Below, one piece after another: positions 1 through 6,009 of a stretch of 9,374 nucleotides of DNA. The notes under the pieces are model-generated. The model saw only the letters and a program-made list of their open reading frames with translations, did no database searches and was not told where the DNA came from. The position numbers and the translations under genes are program-made. The stretch comes from Ignavibacteriota bacterium (GTDB taxonomy: Bacteria; Bacteroidota; Ignavibacteria; Tepidaquicellales; Tepidaquicellaceae). Location of the stretch: contig PNBM01000327.1 of NCBI GenBank assembly GCA_003135995.1, positions 4,913-14,286 of the forward strand, written 5' to 3'. Position 1 is the first letter of the stretch; each line of letters opens with the position of its first letter.

Positions 1-1643
1 TTATGCTATTAATTGTATTAGGTGTTGGATTCTTAATACACGTTTATTCTATTGGTTACATGCATAATGATAAAGAATATTCTAAGTTCTTTGCATATAT
101 GAATTTATTTATTTTTGCGATGCTGAATCTTGTTCTTGCAGACAATTTTTTGTTATTATTTTTAGGATGGGAAGGCGTTGGTCTCTGTTCATATTTATTA
201 ATTGGTTTTTGGTATGAGAAAAAATTTACCGGAGATGCAGCAAAAAAGGCATTTATTATAAACAGGATTGGTGACTTTGGATTTTTAATAGCAATGTTCC
301 TGGTATTTGCAAATTTTGGTACTCTTGAAATATCAAATCTTCTGGGAAATATAGCGAATTTACCTTTGAATAATAGTTTATTGATAGCTATTTCATTGTT
401 ATTTTTCCTCGGCGCAACTGGTAAATCAGCTCAGATTCCACTATTTGTGTGGCTTCCGGATGCTATGGCCGGTCCCACTCCCGTTTCTGCATTAATACAT
501 GCGGCAACAATGGTTACTGCAGGCGTATATTTTATTGCAAGATGCTCAGTTTTATATGTACTGTCCCCTATTTCCACCAATATTGTTCTTTTCATTGGCA
601 TATTTACAGCAATATTTGCGGCGACAATCGCAATAAAACAAAACGATATTAAAAAGATTTTAGCATATTCAACTATCTCACAGTTGGGTTTTATGTTTAT
701 CGCACTCGGTACATTTTCTTATGCAGTTGCGATATTTCATTTAATTACACACGCTTTTTTTAAAGCTCTGATGTTTCTTGGAAGCGGCTCAGTTATCCAT
801 TCAATGCAGGATGAACAGGACATTACTAAAATGGGCGCCCTGAAGACGAAGATGAAAACCACTTTTATCACATTTTTCATCGGAGCACTCGCAATATCAG
901 GGATTCCTCCCCTTTCGGGTTTTTTCAGCAAGGATGAAATTTTATATAAGACTTTTATTAATGCCGGTATTCTCCCTTACGTAATCGTATTATTAACGGC
1001 AGGATTGACGGCATTTTACATGTTCAGACTTATAGCCTTAACATTTTATGGTAAACCGCGATATGATGAAAAAACCATTCATCCGCACGAATCTCCCAAA
1101 GTAATGATAATTCCGCTCATCATTCTTGCTGTATTAGCAGTCATTGGCGGCTTTATCGGATTCCCGCATTATTTAGGCTTGCCGAATTTATTGGATGAAT
1201 GGCTCGAACCTGTTTTTAAAAATGCAAATAATTTATTAGCGGTTTCTAAACCTGCAACAGAACATTCTATCGGCATCGAGATTTTGCTTGTCTTCGTCTC
1301 AGTTGCAATTGCAGTTTCAGCAATAATTTTTTCATTCAGAAAATATTCGCAGCAGGAAAAATTCAAAACCGCGAAAGGCTTCGGCAAACTTGTTGAGAAT
1401 AAATATTATGTGGATGAGGCTTATGATTTGGTGGTTGTTAACCCGGTTCAAAAAACATCCGATAAATTTTTGTGGAAAATTTTTGATATGAAAATAATAG
1501 ACGGAGCTGTAAACGGAATTGCAGTTTATTTGTCAAAGCTGAGCTTTGACTGGAGAAAATTACAAACAGGAATAGTTCAGGATTATGCAACACTTACAAT
1601 TGCCGGAATAATCCTCATCATATTATATATGGTATTTATGTAA
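1..1643 (+). CDS. nuoL: NADH-quinone oxidoreductase subunit L (complex I), 5'-truncated by window edge
   Basis: This is the large antiporter-like membrane subunit of respiratory complex I, which carries out proton translocation during quinone reduction in the inner membrane. About 546 residues are visible. Aligning the TM-helix glutamate in FLGWEGVGLCSY (visible residue 57) and the lysine in GATGKSAQIPL (141) with E144 and K229 of E. coli NuoL suggests that about 85-90 N-terminal residues lie upstream, so the first in-window ATG at base 3 is internal. Other family signatures are WLPDAMAGPTPVSALIHAAT (about 150-169), KKILAYSTISQLGFM (217-231) and HLITHAFFKAL (246-256, with H250 and K254). The C-terminal part holds the segment that in NuoL forms the long amphipathic lateral helix plus a last membrane helix. 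The gene ends with TAA at 1641-1643. No nuoM or nuoN follows; the next gene is convergent. Family assignment is very secure. Confidence 0.97.
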   Translation, partial: MLLIVLGVGFLIHVYSIGYMHNDKEYSKFFAYMNLFIFAMLNLVLADNFLLLFLGWEGVGLCSYLLIGFWYEKKFTGDAAKKAFIINRIGDFGFLIAMFLVFANFGTLEISNLLGNIANLPLNNSLLIAISLLFFLGATGKSAQIPLFVWLPDAMAGPTPVSALIHAATMVTAGVYFIARCSVLYVLSPISTNIVLFIGIFTAIFAATIAIKQNDIKKILAYSTISQLGFMFIALGTFSYAVAIFHLITHAFFKALMFLGSGSVIHSMQDEQDITKMGALKTKMKTTFITFFIGALAISGIPPLSGFFSKDEILYKTFINAGILPYVIVLLTAGLTAFYMFRLIALTFYGKPRYDEKTIHPHESPKVMIIPLIILAVLAVIGGFIGFPHYLGLPNLLDEWLEPVFKNANNLLAVSKPATEHSIGIEILLVFVSVAIAVSAIIFSFRKYSQQEKFKTAKGFGKLVENKYYVDEAYDLVVVNPVQKTSDKFLWKIFDMKIIDGAVNGIAVYLSKLSFDWRKLQTGIVQDYATLTIAGIILIILYMVFM

Positions 1644-1672
1644 ACTTCCGCGCTTGAAATCAATATAAAAAG

Positions 1673-1749
1673 ACTTTAAACGTAAAGTTTATAAAGCTGA
1701 TAAACTAATAACTCATTTCATCTTCAGCGTTTTACCTTTTAAGGTAAAA
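1673..1749. terminator. Hairpin-rich convergent 3' region between nuoL and the cytochrome gene; possible bidirectional terminator
   Basis: The gap between two convergent stop codons contains three stem-loops. ACTTTA (1673-1678) pairs with TAAAGT (1683-1688). The overlapping AGTTTAT (1686-1692) pairs with ATAAACT (1700-1706), so these two exclude each other. TTTTACC (1730-1736) pairs perfectly with GGTAAAA (1743-1749) and abuts the stop codon of the minus-strand cytochrome gene. After the last stem the plus strand is T-rich but interrupted (ATTATTTATTATTT), and the minus strand has no T-run. A weak terminator for nuoL, possibly shared, is the likeliest reading. The stems are A/T-rich, so confidence is limited. 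Confidence 0.4.
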
Positions 1750-1750
1750 A

Positions 1751-2515
1751 TTATTTATTATTTAATATAAAAGCACAAATATCCGCAACATCCTGGTCGG
1801 TCAGGCTTTCAAAACTATAGAACGGCATATACTTACTTCCCAAACGGATATGGTAAATAATACTTTTCATATTAACATCTTCTTTATTTTCAGCAAGGCT
1901 CGGGACTTTCTTCACGGTTGAATTTTTTCCGTGACAAAACGAACAGGCATCTTTAAATAATGTTCCGCCTTTTACTGCATCTCCTGTAAGTGATGCAATT
2001 TTTGTCTGGTCTTCTTTTAATTTTGCTTTATCTTTTGTCGGAGCACCTATCGTTGTGTAAGCAAATTCTTTTTCATCGCCTTTAGAAACGGATATATAAT
2101 ATGCATTTAAGGCGTTTACCTGTTCATCAGTCAAAGGTGTTTCATTTTTTAAATAAGTTTTCCAGCATTCAGTTCCTCCGCAGGCATTTTTCAATACATC
2201 AGCACCCTTAAACATACCATTGTAAACCGATGTTCGCTTCGTAGCACCCATCACAGGAGCATGAAATTTTGTTTCTATATTATTTGTGTTTGTTCCGTCA
2301 CTATGACAGTCTGCACACTTCAAACCTGTTTCTTTCGATGCGGAATAAAAAATATCATTTCCTTTTTTTATAAGTTCGGCATCCGGTTTTCCCGTTTGAT
2401 TTGTTTCGGTTTTTACATCTGTCTTCTTATCTGTGATCACTTCGGATTTTTTACCGCAGCCGGAAATGAAAAGAAGTATTGCAAAGATAAAAATAAAACT
2501 GTTAATTATTTTCAT
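1751..2515 (-). CDS. Diheme cytochrome c, predicted lipoprotein
   Basis: This is a 254-residue c-type cytochrome predicted to act as an electron carrier on the periplasmic side, lipid-anchored to a membrane. An N-terminal hydrophobic stretch ends in the lipobox ISGC (Cys20), followed by a charged Lys/Thr-rich linker (about 21-48). The first heme site is C67-A-D-C70-H71; the likely axial Met is M89 or M101. The second is C191-S-F-C194-H195, with KYMPFYSF (M230 followed by Pro, as is typical of class I cytochromes c) as the distal ligand region and a closing helix SLTDQDVADICAFI. Thus two cytochrome c domains lie in tandem. Two additional cysteines (C112, C117) lie between the hemes and a third is C247. 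The ATG start gives an intact lipoprotein signal; there is no Shine-Dalgarno sequence. The redox partner is unknown: the overall plan resembles small diheme cytochromes of sulfur-compound or peroxide metabolism, but no specific enzyme family is recognised. Confidence 0.9.
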   Translation of the reverse strand: MKIINSFIFIFAILLFISGCGKKSEVITDKKTDVKTETNQTGKPDAELIKKGNDIFYSASKETGLKCADCHSDGTNTNNIETKFHAPVMGATKRTSVYNGMFKGADVLKNACGGTECWKTYLKNETPLTDEQVNALNAYYISVSKGDEKEFAYTTIGAPTKDKAKLKEDQTKIASLTGDAVKGGTLFKDACSFCHGKNSTVKKVPSLAENKEDVNMKSIIYHIRLGSKYMPFYSFESLTDQDVADICAFILNNK

Positions 2516-2570
2516 AATTTTATTATTATTAGTTACTTATATAAACAATTATTTTTTAAAATACGTTTCG

Positions 2571-2601
2571 AAAAGTTATAATTTTAAAAATTATTTATCA
2601 A
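2571..2601 (-). promoter_or_regulatory. Weak candidate Bacteroidota-type promoter for the cytochrome c gene
   Basis: On the minus strand, TTG (2601-2599) is followed after about 20 bases by TAACTTTT (2578-2571), which resembles the Bacteroidota primary-sigma pattern (TTTG/TTG near -33 and TAnnTTTG near -7) but lacks the final G. It would start transcription some 50 bases before the cytochrome ATG. The region is so A/T-rich that such a match can arise by chance; this is a suggestion only. Confidence 0.2.
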
Positions 2602-2602
2602 C

Positions 2603-2618
2603 AAAAAAAATGTTCCCG
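2603..2618. repeat. 16-bp direct repeat, copy 1 (terminator half)
   Basis: Eight A residues plus TGTTCCCG match exactly the sequence at 2869-2884, which forms one arm plus the T-tract (on the minus strand) of the intrinsic terminator. Here the partner arm is not adjacent. A shortened partner, GAACATTAT, occurs 202 bases further on at 2821-2829, beyond the palindrome cluster. Confidence 0.85.
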
Positions 2619-2687
2619 GTCGGTTGGATGAGAAAAAGAAACTAATTATCCTTAGAATAGTATTAATCTAATTAATTTGATTCGCTC

Positions 2688-2814
2688 AATTGCCACGACT
2701 TTTAAGTCGTGGTTAATTTTTCAATTTATTGGGCTTTAGCCCTTAACTCAAAACAATTTTGGGCTAAAGCCCTTAATCGGTTAATCATCCAACGAGCTGA
2801 AGCTCGTGGCAATT
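2688..2814. repeat. REP-like palindrome cluster with 11-bp terminal inverted repeats
   Basis: Outer ends AATTGCCACGA (2688-2698) and TCGTGGCAATT (2804-2814) are exact reverse complements. Inside lie four perfect short palindromes: CCACGACTT-TT-AAGTCGTGG (2693-2712), GGGCT-TT-AGCCC (2731-2742), GGGCT-AA-AGCCC (2761-2772) and ACGAGCT-GA-AGCTCGT (2792-2807). The two middle ones are also exact reverse complements of each other. CCACGA at 2693-2698 can pair either locally (2707-2712) or with the far end (2804-2809), so a local hairpin and an outer closing stem are alternatives. The region is GC-richer than its surroundings and non-coding. I recall similar palindromes as dispersed intergenic repeats in Bacteroidota-group genomes; mobilisation by an IS200/IS605-type TnpA-REP (RAYT) enzyme is a guess, as no transposase lies in the window. 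Confidence 0.8.
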
Positions 2815-2868
2815 AAGCAAGAACATTATGTAGATATTAAATAATTCGTGAAATATGAGCGTAGTTCC

Positions 2869-2904
2869 AAAAAAAATGTTCCCGAACGGGAGCCCGGGAA
2901 CATT
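2869..2904 (-). terminator. Strong intrinsic terminator of the minus-strand envelope gene run
   Basis: Read on the minus strand, AATGTTCCCG (2904-2895) and CGGGAACATT (2884-2875) form a 10-bp stem with a 10-base loop, followed at once by T residues (eight in a row at 2876-2869, two of them within the stem). It starts 31 bases after the stop codon of the outer-membrane barrel gene. An alternative inner hairpin, TCCCG-AA-CGGGA (2880-2891 as read on the plus strand), competes with the main stem. This is a textbook Rho-independent terminator. Its 16-base 3' half (2869-2884) is duplicated at 2603-2618. Confidence 0.9.
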
Positions 2905-2935
2905 ATTATATCCAAAATTGGAAAAAAGAAAATTT

Positions 2936-3841
2936 TTATTTTTTAGTAGTTTTATTTACTATCGGGTAGAAATTCACGCCAATGTAAAATGTTGCCCAGT
3001 CAATCGCTTTTGTTTTACTGTTAAACTGTCCATAACCAAAATCACCCAATGCGTATGGAAGATTTGATAAAAATGTACCGCCTTCATCATTTATTGAGGC
3101 GCCTGACCTTCCCCACTCCACTAAGCCAACCTGATCATTGCTCTTCAATAAAAGATTTCCTAAATCATATTTTGCGCCAAGAACAAATCCCCACTGGTTG
3201 CTTACTTTGAATTCAAGTCCTGTTCCGAACTTAACACCTATCCTGAAAGCATCGAAAGTTGCACTTGTTGTATCGTTTACACCTGTAGTGCGTGTAAGTT
3301 TTGCATTAAAGAAATTCATTGAAACCATTGCATCAAAAAAAGGCGACATTAATTTAGTAAAAGAAGTAGGTGCAAGTTCAACACCTAATCCTATTCCGAA
3401 ATTTCCGAATGAATAATCATAACTTATAGGATACGGTTGCCACGTTACATTATTACCACTCCTGACAAATAATGGTGTAAAACCTGATTTTGCCGATTCA
3501 AATGTGTTAAATGAACTATATGACAACTCACCAATCAGTCTGAATATTTCGTATTTATCCACATTAATTTTACCTACGCCGTGAATGTAAATACCTGTCT
3601 TAGCACCGTAATTATTTGCAAATAAGTTAGAATCTACTAAAGCAAAATTTCCTGAAATTGTACTACCAATTACCGGGGTATAATAATTATTTGTATAATT
3701 TACGAACTGGTCACCTTTTAAATCGGCTTGAGGCTGGACTATTCCGAATCCAAATTGAAATACCGGTTTATCAAACTGAGCAAAAGATAATGACGAAATA
3801 AATAAAACCAAAATTAACGGAAGTAGTAATTTAATTTTCAT
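2936..3841 (-). CDS. Secreted outer-membrane beta-barrel protein, family not identified
   Basis: This 301-residue protein has a clear Sec signal peptide (MKIKLLLPLILVLFISSLSFA, predicted cleavage between A21 and Q22). The mature part is rich in aromatic residues, Gly, Ser and Asn, with repeated alternating-hydrophobic strands such as FQFGFGIVQP, FGNFGIGLGVEL, FRIGVKFGTGLEFKV and WGFVLGAKYDLG, and a last strand WATFYIGVNFYP near the C-terminus. That pattern is typical of a small outer-membrane beta-barrel. No residue-level match to a named porin or transporter is recognised, so the substrate is unknown. It starts 33 bases after the rsmE stop with no terminator between them, so it is probably the last gene of the operon, and a strong terminator follows at 2869-2904. 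The ATG start is fixed by the signal peptide; no Shine-Dalgarno sequence is present. Confidence 0.8.
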   Translation of the reverse strand: MKIKLLLPLILVLFISSLSFAQFDKPVFQFGFGIVQPQADLKGDQFVNYTNNYYTPVIGSTISGNFALVDSNLFANNYGAKTGIYIHGVGKINVDKYEIFRLIGELSYSSFNTFESAKSGFTPLFVRSGNNVTWQPYPISYDYSFGNFGIGLGVELAPTSFTKLMSPFFDAMVSMNFFNAKLTRTTGVNDTTSATFDAFRIGVKFGTGLEFKVSNQWGFVLGAKYDLGNLLLKSNDQVGLVEWGRSGASINDEGGTFLSNLPYALGDFGYGQFNSKTKAIDWATFYIGVNFYPIVNKTTKK

Positions 3842-3874
3842 AGCGTTATAATTAATTGGTTAATAAAAAATATC

Positions 3875-4588
3875 CTATTTTAATATATCATAAACAGAAA
3901 CTATTGCGGCAGTTTCCGCTCTTAATTTGCGTGAACCGAGAGATTTTACCTGCCAGTTGTCAGTTATCAGAATTTCTATTTCAGATTCTTTAAATCCCCC
4001 TTCGGGACCTATTAATAAAGCAACATCCTTGTCATTTATTTTTTGGAGTTTAGAATCTGATTTTTCAAATTCATACATTACAATTTTAGAACGAAATGAA
4101 CTTGTATAATTTAACATTTCCTGAAAAGAAATAACATTGAAAAATTCGGTCAGGAAACATCTTTGTGACTGCCCCATAGCGGAAATAATAATTTTTTTAA
4201 TTCTTTCCAGTTTCGATTTGCTGAACTTGCTTTTATTTACGGTATATTCGCATATAACCGGATAAATCCTGTTTACACCGAGTTCAACTGCTTTTTCAAT
4301 TACAAATTCTAATCTCGATAAATTTCTAAGGGGCGATATGAAAAGTGTAAGGTTTTGAACCGGTTCATTTAAATTAAATTTTTTTTCAATAATTTCACAA
4401 ATTATTTCTTTTCCGGTTATCATTTTAATTTTACATATATAAATATTTCTGATTCCATCTGTTACGGTAATTTCGTCGTCAGGCTTTTTTCTTAATACTT
4501 TGACAAGGTGTTTGTATTCAAAATCTTTTAACGATAATTCGTTTTTATCCAAATCAATATTTTGTGGTATTGTAAAATAATATTCCAT
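3875..4588 (-). CDS. rsmE: 16S rRNA (uracil(1498)-N(3))-methyltransferase RsmE
   Basis: RsmE is a SPOUT-class, S-adenosylmethionine-dependent enzyme that methylates N3 of U1498 in 16S rRNA of the small subunit. The 237-residue length is normal. The N-terminal PUA-like RNA-binding domain includes HLVKVLRKK (27-35). The C-terminal trefoil-knot domain shows EKAVELGV (98-105), SAMGQSQR (136-143), the SAM-binding LLIGPEGGF (191-199) and LGSRKLRAETA (217-227), which are diagnostic. Its ATG lies one base after the TAA of the upstream Omp85-type gene, and there is no Shine-Dalgarno sequence, so translation is probably coupled to that gene. It is a housekeeping gene inside an otherwise envelope-related run, so it gives little information on the job of its neighbours. 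The assignment is secure. Confidence 0.96.
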   Translation of the reverse strand: MEYYFTIPQNIDLDKNELSLKDFEYKHLVKVLRKKPDDEITVTDGIRNIYICKIKMITGKEIICEIIEKKFNLNEPVQNLTLFISPLRNLSRLEFVIEKAVELGVNRIYPVICEYTVNKSKFSKSKLERIKKIIISAMGQSQRCFLTEFFNVISFQEMLNYTSSFRSKIVMYEFEKSDSKLQKINDKDVALLIGPEGGFKESEIEILITDNWQVKSLGSRKLRAETAAIVSVYDILK

Positions 4589-4589
4589 A

Positions 4590-5999
4590 TTAAAAAGATG
4601 ATGCTAATGAAAAAATAAACTGTGAATAATATACGGAATTTTGTTTTCTTGCCGCAAGGTCAATTCTTGCCACGACGTCAAAAGGCAGAAGAAAATTCAA
4701 TCCTACTCCGAATCCGTTTCTGAAATGAACGTCCATAATATTATCTTCCCTGTTATATGTGTTGCCGACATCAAAAAAAGCAGTCACGAACATTCCGTAT
4801 CTGTAGCTAAAATTTCTTAAAATTGAAAACTTGTTAAATATTATGTGCCTTTTCCCGTCAACCAGAAAAGGTTTTATCACCGGAATTCTTAACTCTGTAA
4901 ATAAACCCAGTAAATTTTCCCCGTCGAATACATTATCTTTCCAGCCCCTGATTATTTTATCGAATCCGAAACTTTCCCTCAAATATACAGGCATGCTTCC
5001 GCCAATTGCATTTGAAGTAACTAACCTTGAAGCTAAAGTGACGGAAAAATTTTTAAATAAATTTAACGGAATGAATTCTCTTAAATCCAGGCAAACTCTG
5101 TTAAGGTCAATTTGATTGTGAAATATTCCGAATTTATAATATTTAATATCTGCATAAGTTCCGGATGTCGTATAATTGTACAAATTCCTTTTATCGTAAT
5201 TAAAGCCCGCTGTAAACGATAAATATGAATCTTTTCCATCCGGTGAAATTGTGCGACCATTTGCATTTTCGGATACGCTTAAAAAGTTATAACCCAGTGA
5301 CGCATTTACATTTGCGAATTTGGTCAGATATTTACCTATTGTGAAACTGCTGTTGAAATTATTTAATTTATATTGCTGCAGGTCATCTTTTGTCAGTACG
5401 GAATTGACGGTATCTTCTCTGAAAACATTTCTGTTATTTGTGTTGCTGTATCCGACACTAAAATTCGTAAAGAAATGGTCATTTTTTCCTAACCAGGGAT
5501 TCGAATAATTGGCGTATATAAACGGCTCATAACCTAAACCAAAATTCAAATTGACGGTTTCATTCATCCCCCGGAAATTTCGCCACATCAAATTCATGCC
5601 TGCCCAAAATTTTGTAATATCACCTTCCTTAAAACCAGCCTGCGGTAAAGGCAAAATATAGAAATTTTCTGAAACAGTAATAATCAGATTAAATTTATCA
5701 TTCCCTGCCGGCAGAGGCAGAAATTCAACCTTATTGAACAAACCAAGATTATATAATCTTAACACATCGTTTTGTAATGTTATTATATTTGTTGTGTCAT
5801 TTTCCTTGGTACGTATTTCCCGAAGAATAACTTCCTCTTTCGTTACATCGTTTCCGATAATTAAAATTTTATTTACAAAAATTTTGGTTTCAGAAGAATC
5901 TTTCGAACAATAAAATTCTTTATCGCAGGAATACAATATTTTGCAATTAATAACAGTTAGGGCTATTATTAAAAAGAACATTATAGGTATACATTTCAA
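4590..5999 (-). CDS. Omp85/BamA-family outer-membrane protein with a single POTRA domain
   Basis: The 469-residue protein has an N-terminal hydrophobic export signal (about 7-17), one POTRA-like domain (about 40-112; IFVNKILIIGN, VILREIRTK, DVLRLYNLGLFNKVEF) and a 16-strand-type bacterial surface antigen (D15) barrel (about 118-469). Barrel signatures are DKRNLYNYTTSGTY (269-282), IIRGWKDN (349-356, the loop-6 RGF/RGY-type motif), TAFFDVGNTY (406-415) and a C-terminal Phe. Omp85 proteins insert or translocate proteins across the outer membrane. BamA normally has five POTRAs and TamA three, so this is a short relative and not the main BamA. The start at 5999 is TTG, 10 bases after the upstream stop; the alternative is ATG at 5981-5979 (codon 7), which still leaves a signal sequence. 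Cysteines at 19 and 25 do not form a convincing lipobox. The family is secure; the client is unknown. Confidence 0.88.
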   Translation of the reverse strand: MKCIPIMFFLIIALTVINCKILYSCDKEFYCSKDSSETKIFVNKILIIGNDVTKEEVILREIRTKENDTTNIITLQNDVLRLYNLGLFNKVEFLPLPAGNDKFNLIITVSENFYILPLPQAGFKEGDITKFWAGMNLMWRNFRGMNETVNLNFGLGYEPFIYANYSNPWLGKNDHFFTNFSVGYSNTNNRNVFREDTVNSVLTKDDLQQYKLNNFNSSFTIGKYLTKFANVNASLGYNFLSVSENANGRTISPDGKDSYLSFTAGFNYDKRNLYNYTTSGTYADIKYYKFGIFHNQIDLNRVCLDLREFIPLNLFKNFSVTLASRLVTSNAIGGSMPVYLRESFGFDKIIRGWKDNVFDGENLLGLFTELRIPVIKPFLVDGKRHIIFNKFSILRNFSYRYGMFVTAFFDVGNTYNREDNIMDVHFRNGFGVGLNFLLPFDVVARIDLAARKQNSVYYSQFIFSLASSF

Positions 6000-6009
6000 T
6001 GCAATCAGA

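Larger units (their letters stand above)
2516..2935. other. Gene-free region of about 420 bp with palindrome cluster and terminators
   Basis: This lies between the start of the cytochrome gene and the stop of the outer-membrane barrel gene, both on the minus strand. From left to right it holds an A/T-rich leader of the cytochrome gene (2516-2600), an A8 tract plus TGTTCCCG (2603-2618), a unique stretch, a cluster of four palindromes bounded by terminal inverted repeats (2688-2814), GAACATTAT (2821-2829), and an intact intrinsic terminator (2869-2904). Short open frames crossing it lack any recognisable protein character and run through the palindromes, so no gene is called. No tRNA or known RNA family was recognised. 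Confidence 0.8.

Noticed and set aside
2616..2629. CCGGTCGG as an independent hairpin
   Set aside because: The potential stem leaves no room for a loop and is only a few base pairs long.
2688..2814. Possible CRISPR array from repeated short motifs
   Set aside because: The motifs are palindromes in inverted arrangement, with no direct repeat units of constant length, no unique spacers of uniform size and no cas genes.
2433..3067. Short plus-strand open frames in the gene-free region
   Set aside because: They overlap the palindromes, the terminator or the coding strand of neighbouring genes, and their translations show no protein-like features; they are by-products of the other strand.
5919..5945. 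Omp85-type protein as a lipoprotein (Cys19 or Cys25)
   Set aside because: Residues before these cysteines (INC, YSC) do not make a good lipobox, and Omp85 barrels are not usually lipid-anchored; a standard export signal is more likely.
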